This document shows, piece by piece, positions 31,515-42,415 of a stretch of 64,000 nt of DNA. Every line of letters begins with the position of its first letter. The stretch's first letter is position 1. The DNA comes from Adenophora triphylla var. japonica (taxonomy: Eukaryota > Streptophyta > Magnoliopsida > Asterales > Campanulaceae): positions 1 through 64,000 of the forward strand of contig JAFEMH010005396.1 in the NCBI GenBank assembly GCA_022495995.1. The letters run 5' to 3'. Below the pieces are notes generated by a model. The model was not told the DNA's origin, did not search any database, and worked only from the letters and a program-made list of their open reading frames with translations. The translations under genes and the position numbers were made by a program.

Positions 31515-33514
31515 TCCTTCAAAGCATCCAGCATGATGAGGTTCACAGAGCTGCCCCCATCTATTAGGATACGGCTGACCTTGAAGTTGGCTATCTGAAG
31601 TGCAATGACCAAGGCGTCATGATGTGGATCCATAACATTGTCCCGGTCACTTTCTTCGAAGGAGATGACATCTTGAGATGTGAGCTGCGACATCTTGGAG
31701 GATCTCTCAGGTTTCTCATCTTTAGCTTGCTTGGCAAACCTCTTAGCTGTGGTATAAAAAGTACCACAAATATCAGAACCACCACTAATAACATTAATTA
31801 CCTTTGTTACCGGTGGAGGAGATGGTGGTCTGGTTGCAACGGGTTCTTTGTTTTCCATCTTGGTCTTGCGGTTTCCAAGGAGCTCTTTATGATGTCCCTT
31901 AGACAACAGGTAACTAATCTCTCTCCTCAAGGCGATGCAATCTTCGGTAAGATGTCCAAAATCTTCATGATAGGCGCACCATTTGGATTTGTCCTTCCAG
32001 CCGGATGACTTGTCAGTCTTTCTAGGCCACCTTGCTTTATCTCCAAGATTGCTCATTGCACACAGAATACCTGAAACATCCACAGAAAAACAATAATCAG
32101 AAATCTTAGGAGATTCAATATAATCATCATCCCCATCATCTTCCACATAATTGACTTTGTTATGGTCATTTCTCTGGTAGGGTCTGGATCTGTTTTGTCT
32201 TTGGTGAGATGATTCTATCTTCCTATCAGGATGGTTATATGTTGAAGCTTTGTCAGGATTCTTGGATTGCTGCATCTTGTCCTCTTCCAGCCTGATAAAT
32301 CTTAGGGCCCGATTTCGGATATCTTCCATCTTCTTGCACGGGTTCATCACCAGATCCTCATAGTAAGGGGAATCCTTCTTCAAGCCCATTTTGAAGGCTT
32401 CTGCAGCTGTTGCCATGTCTAGGTTGGGGATCTCCAAGACTTCTTTATTAAACCTGTTAACAAAGTCTTTTAATGCTTCATTGGGTTGCTGAGTGATACG
32501 ATAAAGATCGCTGGTGAGCTTTTCAAATTGCCGGCTGCAAGAAAATTGATTGTTGAAGAGGTTGACAAGCTGAGCGAATGAGCCAATAGAACCAGGAGGT
32601 TGACGGATCAGCCACTTCAATGCCGGGCCTACCAACGTCGAACCGAATCCTCGACATAAACAAGCTTCACGAAACTGGAGCGGGATGCGAATGATCTCCA
32701 TTTTCTCTTGGTAGTGAGCGACATGATCCTCAAGATCAGAACTTCCATCATATAACTTCATGGCAGGAACGCTGAATCCTTTCGAGATGTCAACATGTGC
32801 AATTGCTGGAGTAAAGCGAGATTGATTGTAACATGTTGGGGAGACTTGTTGGATAGTCGGGGTGACACCAGGCACATTCATGATCATATCTCTAAATTCC
32901 TGAAGCTGATTTGCAATGTAGGTTCCTGCAAAAGGGTTAGCGGTACGAGCAGTATTATCTAAAGCAGAACTAGTATTGAAATTAATGAAAGGATTAACAT
33001 TATCTGTAGAGGATGTCAGAATGGTGCTATTAGTGAAGATAGGCCCTTCTGGAAAAGTTATCTTGTAGGCACTGCTGGCTAAGGGTGTCGACATCGCCAC
33101 AGAGGTCGTAATGGGAGGAGAAGATGTCGACATCCTGGCAGATGAAGCCATTGGAAGGAATTCGTTGAAAGTTTGAGAGCTGTCCCCAATATTGAAATCG
33201 AGAACTCTAGGATGGTAAGGAGAGACATCATCCATTCTTTTAGAGAGTAATTCCTGATCTTTCTGCACCTTGATCAAGCTTTCGGCTATCAAGGAGGTGC
33301 TATTCTGTTGACGATCAAGCTCATTCTTCATCTGCATCAGCATGCTCTTTATCTCAAGATCAGGAGATGGCGACATCTGCTTTTTGTCGGAATTCACAGG
33401 AGGAGGAGGAGGCAATATTTCTTGGCCTCCGGTTGTTGATCGGTTATTGGTTTGAGAATTCACACTGCTTGGAAGGGTTTTGGTGACGGCGGAAGTCAAA
33501 GGTTGGGTAGACAT
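31511..33514 (-). CDS. Element B gag with protease active-site start
   Basis: The minus-strand frame is opened by MSTQPLTSAVTKTLPSSVNS at 33514, just downstream of the primer site. A low-complexity N-terminal third leads to a capsid region (HYQEKMEIIRIPLQFREACL; KDFVNRFNKEVLEIPNLDMA) and a zinc-binding knuckle of the C-x2-H type (CAYHEDFGHLTEDC). The last 30 residues begin the aspartic protease (ILIDGGSSVNLI). Gag and protease therefore share a frame up to the frameshift at 31511. The length of about 667 residues is full for this lineage. The preceding ten residues are in frame but lie in the primer-site leader, so I choose the ATG at 33514. Confidence 0.9.
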   Translation of the reverse strand: MSTQPLTSAVTKTLPSSVNSQTNNRSTTGGQEILPPPPPVNSDKKQMSPSPDLEIKSMLMQMKNELDRQQNSTSLIAESLIKVQKDQELLSKRMDDVSPYHPRVLDFNIGDSSQTFNEFLPMASSARMSTSSPPITTSVAMSTPLASSAYKITFPEGPIFTNSTILTSSTDNVNPFINFNTSSALDNTARTANPFAGTYIANQLQEFRDMIMNVPGVTPTIQQVSPTCYNQSRFTPAIAHVDISKGFSVPAMKLYDGSSDLEDHVAHYQEKMEIIRIPLQFREACLCRGFGSTLVGPALKWLIRQPPGSIGSFAQLVNLFNNQFSCSRQFEKLTSDLYRITQQPNEALKDFVNRFNKEVLEIPNLDMATAAEAFKMGLKKDSPYYEDLVMNPCKKMEDIRNRALRFIRLEEDKMQQSKNPDKASTYNHPDRKIESSHQRQNRSRPYQRNDHNKVNYVEDDGDDDYIESPKISDYCFSVDVSGILCAMSNLGDKARWPRKTDKSSGWKDKSKWCAYHEDFGHLTEDCIALRREISYLLSKGHHKELLGNRKTKMENKEPVATRPPSPPPVTKVINVISGGSDICGTFYTTAKRFAKQAKDEKPERSSKMSQLTSQDVISFEESDRDNVMDPHHDALVIALQIANFKVSRILIDGGSSVNLIMLDALKE

Positions 33515-33556
33515 GGTAGAAACGTAAGAAATTTTAACCAATTAAAAAACGAATGG

Positions 33557-33573
33557 CCCCTCGGTTGGCGCCA
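33557..33573 (-). promoter_or_regulatory. Element B primer binding site
   Basis: On the minus strand, TGGCGCCAACCGAGGGG lies three bases after the 5' LTR end. It begins with the TGG expected of a tRNA 3'-CCA match. I do not assign the tRNA species with confidence. Confidence 0.75.
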
Positions 33574-33576
33574 AAC

Positions 33577-34164
33577 TGTTTTGGCTAAAAACAGTCAACA
33601 ATGATAGGAATTGAAATGAAGCTAAGGAGGGTGCAATGGAATATAATTGGTGCAACAATGTAATCAAGATGGCTCGATCATGTAATGAGGAAAACCATTG
33701 AGATAACTATCTCACCGGCACAAAACCTCGAGAGGTGATTATGAGCACCTACCTTCCCAAATAATTGTATTAATAATGAATTACAAAGTAGAAAGCTATG
33801 GCGGATTACAAAGTTTATTTTTGAACTGTGTGAGTGTAGTGCGTGTGTTCTTGTGTGTTGTCTGTGTTGTGTGTCTCCATCCATGAGCTTAAATAAAAAA
33901 GAAAAATAACGGAAAAATAAAATCCTAACAAACTTCCCTACAATCTCGGTAAGTTATCTATATCTTGACTTAGTCTTCCGAGCCGTTGAAAGGAGTCTTA
34001 TTGGACACGTTTTTCCCACATACTTTTTATCCCTGTAATTAAAATATAACAGAAATAAATAATTAATTAAATTAAGTAAATAATTTACCTTGCTTGCGAG
34101 TGTGAAGATGTTGACATGCTGACAAAAACTCAAGACGTAGCAATCCTGAATTTTACCCATAACA
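33577..34164 (-). repeat. Element B 5' LTR
   Basis: 588 bp, partner of 7393-7980. The target duplication ACGTG follows at 34165-34169. For the minus-strand element this is the upstream, promoter-bearing LTR. Confidence 0.93.
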
Positions 34165-34169
34165 ACGTG

Positions 34170-34492
34170 TGGTATCACAGTATTCCAAGAATGTTTGAAT
34201 GTGGATATGAGGATCTTCGAAAGAAGTGCCGCTATATTGGTTATTCATAACCATATGCAAAAGTTTCGGCTTTATCTCAAAGTGTGCCGCTTCGGCATAT
34301 GGCACAACTATAAGGGGATTTAGTTCCCGCGGTACTTGGATTCACAAAGTCCCGTAGGGTCCTAGCCGGTGTTTCTGGCTCTCCTTCTACCATATGCTTG
34401 CTTAGTGTCTCTTCAAATTTTCTTAATCTTTCGTGAAAGCTTCGTTCGGGTTCCGGATCAAAATTGTCAAAGAACGTCCGAGCCTGTTTCAT
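34170..34492 (-). pseudogene. Element A gag, N-terminal part
   Basis: From the minus-strand ATG at 34492 it reads MKQARTFFDNFDPEPERSFH, ERLRKFEETLSKHMVEG and PARTLRDFVNP, the characteristic opening of Athila-type gag. A frameshift near 34300 follows; after it the sequence reads toward FEDPHIHIQTFLEYCDT up to the ACGTG duplication where B is inserted. The downstream part is at 6315-7387. Confidence 0.82.
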
Positions 34493-34618
34493 AGACTATA
34501 AGAAAAACACTCAAAAAGAGATTAAACGTAACAAATTATCGGAAGTAAAAACAAAAAATCTAAAAAAATAAAATAAAAAAATTGTGTAGTAAAGACAAAA
34601 ACAAAAAGTAAACTGTTG
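34493..34618. other. Element A short leader
   Basis: A-rich untranslated leader between primer site and gag ATG. No gene. Confidence 0.6.
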
Positions 34619-34636
34619 TCCCCGGCAACGGTGCCA
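34619..34636 (-). promoter_or_regulatory. Element A primer binding site
   Basis: On the minus strand, TGGCACCGTTGCCGGGGA follows the 5' LTR by six bases. It matches the tRNA-Asp primer site of Athila and relatives except for one base (CACC for CGCC). Confidence 0.88.
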
Positions 34637-34642
34637 AAAACT

Positions 34643-36182
34643 TGTTCGGTCGAAACCTAATGGTTTATTGAAAATTCGCAAGCGCATGGGCTATTGAAAT
34701 ATAGCGGATGCAAGTACGGGTCGATCCCACAGAGACAGGGTTTACCTTGAGATTATTTTTATCTTTATTAAAACTATAAAAGAGATTGGGGGAGATAAAG
34801 ATTTATTTTGGAAAGAGAATAAAACATACACAGAAAATACTTTGAATATTATAAACGAAGCATTCTCGGGATTGGAAATTGTATACATAATTTGTTCATC
34901 AAATAGTCATTGTCGTAGGAAATATTGGTTTTCATAAAAATCAAGGATGGTACGTTAGGCTTACACTACTTCTCACGGTCAAGACAGTAGTGTTGTATTC
35001 TTCACTAATTATGTCCTAACTATTTGAGATTTTCGTTTATGGTACTCCCGCCCTATCACAAACGGGCATTTCGGCTTATCTCTAGCTGACCATAATTAGT
35101 AAGAATCCATTAAGAACGAGAGTCAACATACTTTCCATTAAAGAAACATCCCTAGGCCGTTGAACTACTTTCGGAACCCAGTTTCTTTATATGGTTCCGT
35201 CAATCGAGATTCTCCGCTAGGTCCTTCTCTCGATCAACTGAATCATACAAGTTGGACGTCTCCAAAATGTAAGTCATTTAGGGATTGATATAAAGAAATT
35301 TTTAGATGAAGATAGAAGACAAGACTTTGATAATTTAAGATGATGAACGATTTATGCTTTGAGTTTCCAACCCCAAGAACAAGGGAGATCACTCGTTAGC
35401 CATGTAAAAGTAAATAAGCAATAATATAAAGGATAGAGTAAGAGAAACTTATGATGAAATGAGAGACGAATGGCTGGAATAATGCTTCAACTTTTATTGC
35501 TTCTTTTCCAAATGAACTTCAAGAACAAATATAGACTTGAATCTTCAAAGATCTTTGGAAATCAATGTATAAAGTACTTGTATCTAATTTCTAACAATTT
35601 CTGATGAAAGTTCGATGATAATTTTGTCTCTAAGACTGATTACAAGGGGTCTTTTTATAATGGGGAGGAAGCTCTTCAAGAAGGTGCCTTCTAAAGGTGC
35701 CTTTTAATTCTGCAGTCACGACTTGCACGACCGTGTCTCCTTGGCGCCAATTTTTAATTTGAATTTGGGGCACTTGCACGGCCGCTCCACTTCTTGCTGA
35801 ACGGCCGCTCTGAAGGTTAACACGGCCAGGCAACTTCAAAGACACGGCCACTCTTCATTTTTAGGCCAAAAATGGCCTGTCATGGCCATGTGCACGGCCG
35901 CTCCGATGATGGCTGCACGGCCGCTCCATCTGGATTTTGGCTTGTGTGTTTAATTTGTTTGTTGCTCCTTCATGCCTTTGGACCAAGATGTCCAAGCATC
36001 CTTTTTGATCATAATAGACTCCAAAAACCTGTCTAAAGTGCATAGAGTATACCAAAAAGTGTAAAATCTAATATATACAAAAAAGGAACTAAAATAGACT
36101 AAAATGAGATCTAAATGATAATTAAACTAAATAAATATATATAAAAACTTAGGATAAATGACTATATAATAGTCACTTATCA
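34643..36182 (-). repeat. Element A 5' LTR
   Basis: 1540 bp, homologous to 887-2466 with many substitutions and a few indels. Running TGATAAGTGACTATTAT to GGTTTCGACCGAACA on the minus strand. It lacks one of the CACGGCCG units present in the other copy (near 35727). Confidence 0.9.
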
Positions 36183-37718
36183 CTGTCTCATTGAAGAAGA
36201 GTTGCCAGCGGTTTGCGCTGTTGAGTGAGAAGATCCGTCATCTGGAAACTGCGGATCAGGACCCTTAATTTCACTACTTGGGAAGTCTGCCAATTGATCT
36301 ACCACCACCTGACCCTTTATTGATTTTCTGGTCATGTACTTGATGTCGAATTCAGCCAGGAAGAATGACCACTTGGCTAATCTCATTGATAGAGATGGCT
36401 TGTCGAAGAGATATCTGACGGGGTCCATCTTGGAGACCAGGAGCACTGAATGTGACTGCATGTAGTGTTTCAGTTTCCCGACTACCCATACCAAGGCGGT
36501 ACAAGTTTTCTCTAATGCTGAGTAGCTGAGTTCACTTCCCTGAAGCTTTCGGCTCACGAAGTAGATTGCATGCTCAACTCTGGAATCTTTCTGTTCTTGC
36601 GCCAGCATAGCCCCAATTGACGTGTCTGTCACTGTCAGGTACAGGAGGAGTGGCTTATCTTCATGTGGCAGGCACATGATTGGGGGATTCACCAAGTATG
36701 TCTTGATTTTCTCGAAGGCTGTTTGGCATTCGGAGTCCCATTTGATGTCAGCATTTTTCTTCATTAGCTTGAACATTGGCTCGCAGAGAGATGTCAGCTG
36801 GTTGATGAAGCGGCTGATGTATTGAAGTCTTCCCATGAAACTTTTCACTTCTGTCAGTGTCTGCGGTGGCTTCATGTCGATGATGGCCTTGATTTTCTTG
36901 GGATCTGCTTCGATGCCTCTTTCTGTAACCATGTACCCCAGTACTTTGCCTCGCTTGACGCCGAAGGTGCACTTTGCAGGGTTCAATCTCATGGAGTGTT
37001 TTCTGAGTCTGTTGAAGAACTTTCTCAAATCTGTCATGTGCTGCATGTCTGATCCTTTGGAGTGGATGATCATGTCATCGACGTACACTTCGATTTCTTT
37101 GTGGATCATGTCATGGAAGAGGGCAGTTGCAGCCCGTTGATATGTAGCCCCAGCGTTCTTTAAACCAAACGGCATGACCGTGTAACAGTATGTCCCCCAC
37201 GGAGTGGTGAAAGCAGTCTTGGCCTGATCTTCTTCGGACATCTTGATCTGATTGTATCCGGCAAATCCGTCCACAAAGGACTTTACTTCGAAATTTGTCG
37301 TGGTGTCGACCAACATGTCAATGTTGGGCAGTGGGAAATCGTCTTTAGGGCTAGCCTTGTTGAGATCTCGGAAATCTACATAACATCTGACCTTTCCATT
37401 GGCCTTGGTGATCGTTACAATGTTGGAGAGCCAAGTTGGGTATTCAATTACTCTGATGAAGACGATGCAGAGCATCTTCTCAATTTCTTCTTTCACTTGC
37501 AGAGACCATTCTGGCTTGATCTTACACAGTTTCTGCTTGACAGGCTTTGAATCTGGATATAGAGGGATTCTGTGCTCCACGATTGAGGGATCGAGTCCTG
37601 GCATGTCTTGGTTTGACCAGGCGAACATGTCAACATATTCTTTAAGGAGATCAGTCAGGGCTTCTTTTTCTGCATCGACGAAGAAACTGCCCACTTGTGT
37701 CTCTTTAGGCTCTTGCAC
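36183..37718 (-). CDS. Element D reverse transcriptase and first RNase H
   Basis: An open 512-codon minus-strand frame ending where element A is inserted. Reverse transcriptase shows VDFRDLNKASPKDDFPLPNI, FVDGFAGYNQIKM, MPFGLKNAGATYQRA and YVDDMIIHSKGSDM (near 37080). RNase H follows with PLLLYLTVTDTSIGAMLAQE, AIYFVSRKLQGSELSYSALE and KWSFFLAEFDIKYM. The last 30 residues start the second RNase H domain (RWQLFF in an adjacent frame), which resumes at 886. All polymerase catalytic residues are present. This is the best D segment. Confidence 0.9.
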
Positions 37719-39240
37719 TGACCCCCAGGTTCACTTTAGTCATAACCTCTTCGACAGCTTGGGCCCGATTGTCCTCTTGGTCTACCATGCGCTTGAAACT
37801 TCTTTAATGTATTGTTCGTTTAGTGTGTCAGCTTCTTCATCAAGTGAGTCATTATTAACTTCTTTTAAGTTGTTCGTTAACTTATCAGTCATTAAAGTGG
37901 CAATGAGGGGATAATCCGAAAGGTTGAATTTTTCATTTAAGACGAACGAGAATACATTGTTGGCTACATTATCATAGTCTTCCGGCATGAGGCCGTCGGA
38001 CGACTCAGAGGACTGGACTTTGACAATGACAGACTCGGAGGGTTTGAAACTAGGTTTAGGGAGATATGGGTGCACGCCCAGTTTGTCTTCCATTTCTGTC
38101 TAGCTTGCCCTTGGTCCGGTGAAAGTCACCCAGTTTTTTAGTGGCATTGTTGGATGCTTGGTGAGGGTTCGGGGGTCGAGAGGCTGGCTTCTACTGTCCC
38201 GATTATGGCGATCATGTTGTTCTTGGAGCCCAGGTCAATTAGGTTTGGCACCTCCATGACTTCTTGGAAAAGATTCTGTAGAGCGGGTCCATTGAGAGCA
38301 TCTTCCATGAATTCTGGTTCTTTCTGCTTTGGAGTCACTATTTAGAATGTGGCCTTGTAGGCTGACCCGAACAGCCTGTCTCCCATGAAGAGTGTCTCGA
38401 GCTGCTCCTCTAAGTTCGGGATCCCTTTGAATGAGTACTCATGCTGAACTGTGGTGGCAACTGGTCCAGGTAGAGCAGTGATGTCGAGGAATGCTCCCCT
38501 TATCATATTAGCTTTGAGTCCTCTAAAACGCTTGAGGTACTGTGCCAGCTTTCCCATCCTCTCTATAGTCTCTGTACTGACTTTTCTTGTTCCTTTCTCA
38601 TCTTCATCAGTTCCGCTGTCGGTACCCTCAGTTCTGCTGTCGATTCCGCTGTCGGTTCCCTCAGTTCTGCTATCGATTCCCTCAGTTTTGTTGTTGGTTC
38701 CCTCAGTTCTGCTGTTGGTCCCCTCAGTTCTGTTGTTGGTTCCTTTGACGAAGTAGCGAGCGAGGTCGAAGCTGTAAGGTCGGAGGTTGGGTGTGCCGTA
38801 GGAGGTTCCCCTTTTGTGGGCTACTACTTTGGTGCTGGCGAGCCCTTTGTCTTCCCTGATGTTAGCTGGTGTTGGCACATAACCGAGCCCCTAGACTGTA
38901 GTGTGGTCCTTGACTTCGATGACTTGGTGTTGCCCTTGTAACCTTTTGTCGAGCCCTAGTCCCGAGATGAAGTTCATGAGTTTCATCATCTTCATGGCAG
39001 GAGGGATTTTGTCCCAGAATAGTGGAAGGTCCACGCTGCAAATTTGGATCTTGGAAGTCTCCATTGTGAATCCAGTTAATGCCATATCGTCGTCATGCTT
39101 GATTTCTAACACTGGAATGTCCTTGGTGTCCCTTCGGTGGTGACGCTGTCGTCATAGACTGTTGTCATCTCGTTGCCTTGCATAAACTTGATACATTGGT
39201 GAAGGGTGGATGCCACGCCATTCATTTGATACAGCCAGGG
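37719..39240 (-). pseudogene. Element D protease-to-RT linker, with 7-residue repeats
   Basis: The linker matches that of E and C in order: a G-patch-like stretch (ISGLGLDKRLQGQHQVIEVK, 39112-38891), a segment before EYSFKGIPNLEEQLETLF (about 38420), EVMEVPNLIDLGSKNN (38338-38138) and SSDGLMPEDYDNVANNVFSF (about 37960). In the second of these, 38608-38750 encodes a run of 7-residue units of the form GTNSRTE from a 21-bp minisatellite; C and E lack it. Stops at 38342, 38138 and 37782 and a frameshift near 37718 break the frame. The function of this linker is not known to me. Confidence 0.7.
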
Positions 39241-39600
39241 TTATCCCAGGATGGCTGTGAAAGTGATAGGAATGTCCAACACTTGAAATTCGATAGGGAT
39301 CATCCGTTTTCCGAACAAGATGTTTAAAGTAGCAACCCCGAGAACTGTACGGAAAGTAGAGTCATAAGCCTTGACAGTGTGGACTGAAGGCTTCAAATCT
39401 GTGAGTTTGATGTCAAGCAGGTCCATCATCTTGGCGGGCAAGACATTCATTCCAGAACCTCCGTCTACCAGTACGCGGGGAAGGCGACGCTCATCCAACT
39501 GAATAGTGTTGTAGAGTGGCTCATTGTGATTAGCCCCAAATTTTGGTAGGTCCAAATCTATGAAGGTGATGATGTTTCCATAGTGGATGTTGTCGATCAT
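39241..39600 (-). pseudogene. Element D second protease-like module (PR2)
   Basis: This 119-codon minus-strand piece is closely related to the E protease (47695-48765). It reads NIHYGNIITFIDLDLPKFGA, then the active-site turn VLVDGGSGMNVLPAKMMDLL near 39460 and LDIPITFTAILG, where a TGA breaks off the usual PWL continuation. It lies next to the linker that leads into reverse transcriptase, so it is the protease in the expected position for this group. Confidence 0.78.
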
Positions 39601-41233
39601 CTGGATTACTTCTTACGGAGTTGTGTCCACGGGGACCATGGTACGGGCCAAACTTTCCTCTAGCTTGAGCTTGTGAGGGTATAAAGATGTGAGCAGGGAC
39701 CACAGGGAAATGTTCGCCTAGGTCTGCTTGAGCTGAGTGAGGATCGGGTCCTCCTTTCCGGAACTAATTTCTTCGGGTAGACCGGGTTGCGGTTCTGGCT
39801 CTGTTGGTTTTTTGGTGGCCTTAGGCGGTAGCACATGGATTTGACCAGATTAGGTCAGAACGTTGATATCAAGCTTGGTCCCCTTTGAACTGGTTGCTTT
39901 GAGTTGAGCCATAGTCAGTGGAGGATTTTTCGAAGCACAGGGCCATATGTCCTCTCTCAATTCGTTGACTGTTGATGTCTTCCCGGGGGCTTCAACAGCT
40001 TTCCGGATTCTGTCCCAAGATACTGGTTTAGGTGCCTCTACAGGGAGGGAGCCTATGGTTCGCCGCAGTTGTTCGAACGTCAGTGCGCAGCAGTGGTTGC
40101 TAGGACTGAACTATGTCTTGTTGACCCTCCGGGGGAGGCTAGAGAGTTCTTGGTTCATACAAACTGTTTCTCTGATCTCTTCACGGTATACTGCATTTTT
40201 CTTCTTCTTGCTGAGCAGGCTTAGGGCATTCTTGAGTTGAGATAAGCAGTAGTTATGGTTTGCTAACTTTCCTCCGCTTTTAGCCCAAATATGCTCTCTT
40301 GCAGCCGAGCCTTCGTCGAGAGCTAACGCTTGCGTTTCTTCCCATGTGAGAATAGCCAACGCTTCTTTGAATCGTCTGCGGCAGTCTAGATAAACTTCCA
40401 TCGGGGAGAGTTTTCTCTGTTGCTTTAACTAAGTGGCGGGTATGTCGGAAGGTGAGTACACGGCTTCCCTGACGTCTGCCCATGTGACTGGCCTTTGTCC
40501 CAGTTGATCGTTTCTGTAAACAAATGATGTAGTCTGTGGAATCTCCCTGAGCAGTTGTTAGAGTTGTATTTCCATCTTTCTCTTCTTTTTGAATAGACCT
40601 TCCTCCTTTAGTTGGCCTTTTAACTTGAGAGCAGAAATGATCCGTTCCCATCCTCCCAAGACCCTTGGGATTTCGGTTTTGTTGACTTCATGATCGGCTT
40701 GGAAGAGAATAACTTCATCGTCTTCGTCGTCGCTTTCACAAAGGGCTTACTTCTCTCGGTGAGATAAGTGCTTGTATTCCTCATGCTGCTGGGCTAGGTA
40801 TTCTTTGTGTTGTGCCATTCCATCTCCTAGGTCCTTTGGACCATTGACCGCCCTCCCTTGCCAGAGGGGGTTTGTTGAGAAGCGATGGTAGTCCAGGAAG
40901 TTTCCGTGGGCAAAACCTTTGAGGTTTAATTGGTCTAGAGTGGCCTCTAGGTTCTGTCTGAAACTGCTTGTGAAGCTTTAAGGGCTTGGTCCCTGTGAGT
41001 CTTCTAAGCTTTGTTTTCATCCCAGAGGTGATTTTCTTGTGCAGCTAGATCCAGGAGGGCTTTTCTTGCGAGAGTTAAGCAGTCTTCGTAGGTGCGCGCT
41101 ATCTGACTGGTGTCTAGAACTGTCATTACATCCAAATCTACGAATGGCAAAACACTTGGATTACATTGACGAAGGAAGTCGTGCTCGGACATTTCATGCG
41201 GCCTTCTTTGATCTCGGACACCAAGAAGTCTGC
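39601..41233 (-). pseudogene. Element D decayed gag-protease linker
   Basis: Homology to the E region around 47500-48200 is patchy and spread over three frames (for example KANHNYCLSQLKNALS-like text near 40230 and QIARTYEDCLTLARKALLDL at 41100). Several short open frames exist but none is a convincing gene by itself. Confidence 0.5.
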
Positions 41234-42316
41234 CTATATCTGTTTGATCAAACTGACGGGCGTGTTGAATTCTGCGATGCTGATGGTCTCGTGATCTCGT
41301 TCGAGAGCCAAATCTATCAGTGCCAGTAGCTTGTTGGCGGGATGTCTGGATTCGTGACCGTGATGGCTGGGAATAGGGTTGAACTTGAGCATGTTGATGC
41401 TGAGGTGATCGTTCCTTTCTTCGAAAGCTTGATCTGTCTCACTGGGAGCACTTTCGTAGATGTTCTCAGGGTGGCTGCTGGAGGCATTCCCGAGGCTGAT
41501 CTGACTTGTATCAAGGTGAGGAGCTTCGTCTCCTTTGTCAATGCCTTCGGCCTTGGCCGCGCTCTTTGCTGTGAGTTTGACTGACGGCACGGGCCGGTTG
41601 CTACTGGGGCTGATAACTGGAAATGATGATGAGCCTTGAGCTCTCTTGGCAAGGACCTCATTTACCATGATTAGGCAATCGTCGAGGGTAACTTCCGCAT
41701 CGCAGAATCTGACAATGAGGACTGGATCATTGGTCTTGTCAGGATATCTGGAGAAGATGATGGTGACGAAGTTGTCATTGGTTACATGATCAGAAGGATT
41801 CTTTGTCATGTCCACCATTTGCTTCCATTCGCCGAATAACTGTCTGTACTAGACATTAAGTTTGACGATTTCCATGGTATTTGAGCCTTCATCGTAGGTG
41901 ACCTCGTTGGAACTGGTGTCATCCCTGAAACTGAGCATGTGTATGTAAGGATCTTCCTGTGGATCTGCCGCATCTTCTACTCCGAAGAGTTCTGATTCGT
42001 TGCCGCCTGACGGTTCAACCCAGATCAAAGGACGTCTCGTGCCCCATTGCGAAGCTGGTACTGCTAGAAAAACTTCGTGTCCTCTGCTTGAGCAGAGGGG
42101 CTCGGTGGGAAATTCCATGTGTAAAACATCCCAGACGACTGCCATGCATTCTTCACGAGTGTGCCGGTGTCTGTTGACCTTTATTGTGAAGATTTCTTCG
42201 TCTGGTGTGGCCAGAGAGTTTGCTCGAAGGATGCTGACGAACTTTCGATCAGAGATGGGGGGTTTGTGTCCCTGTATCATTGCGGTGTCCAAGGTTTCTT
42301 TCCATTCTGGATCCAA
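41234..42316 (-). pseudogene. Element D linker with repeated alpha/beta-like modules
   Basis: Two frames (42316-41849 and 41818-41234) each open with a similar pattern: hydrophobic strand, a turn, a strand with alternating residues, then a helix containing EC or DDC (FTIKVNRHRHTREECMAVVW; VLIVRFCDAEVTLDDCLIMV). Between them lie acidic, serine-rich spacers. A third, weaker example is at about 41100. E has two comparable modules. I do not recognise a named domain. Stops separate the frames. Confidence 0.55.
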
Positions 42317-42415
42317 GTCTCGGAAATGGCAGTTGAACTTGATGAATCTGACTGCTTCAGGATCCTCCTGCTCGAGGGAAATGACGTAGCTAGCACCTTC
42401 GGACTCTGAGGGATT

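Larger units (their letters stand above)
7393..34164 (-). mobile_element. Element B: Tat/Retand-like Ty3/gypsy element, minus strand, with antisense gene
   Basis: The ends are two 588-bp LTRs (7393-7980 and 33577-34164), each running TGTTTTGGC to CCCATAACA on the plus strand, flanked by the exact duplication ACGTG (7388-7392 and 34165-34169). Reading the minus strand from 33576: primer site, gag, protease, reverse transcriptase, RNase H, second RNase H and integrase to 27872, then an antisense gene on the plus strand, the polypurine tract and the 3' LTR. The dual RNase H places it in the Tat lineage. Element C is inserted in the antisense gene (target duplication ACATT). The two LTRs differ at about 16 positions by eye. 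Confidence 0.93.
887..36182 (-). mobile_element. Element A: Athila-like Ty3/gypsy element, minus strand, interrupted by B
   Basis: Two LTRs (887-2466 and 34643-36182) begin TGATAAGTG and end near GAACA when read on the minus strand. The 34643-36182 copy is followed by a primer site matching tRNA-Asp, and the 887-2466 copy is preceded by a G-rich polypurine tract. Between them on the minus strand lie gag, an aspartic protease and a 3' ORF. Reverse transcriptase, RNase H and integrase were not found, so this copy could not move by itself. Element B is inserted in gag with target duplication ACGTG. The flanks of A (GTTGC on the left, CTGTC on the right) do not form a clean target duplication. 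The LTRs differ at about 15 sites in the first 250 comparable bases, the largest divergence in the nest. Confidence 0.88.
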
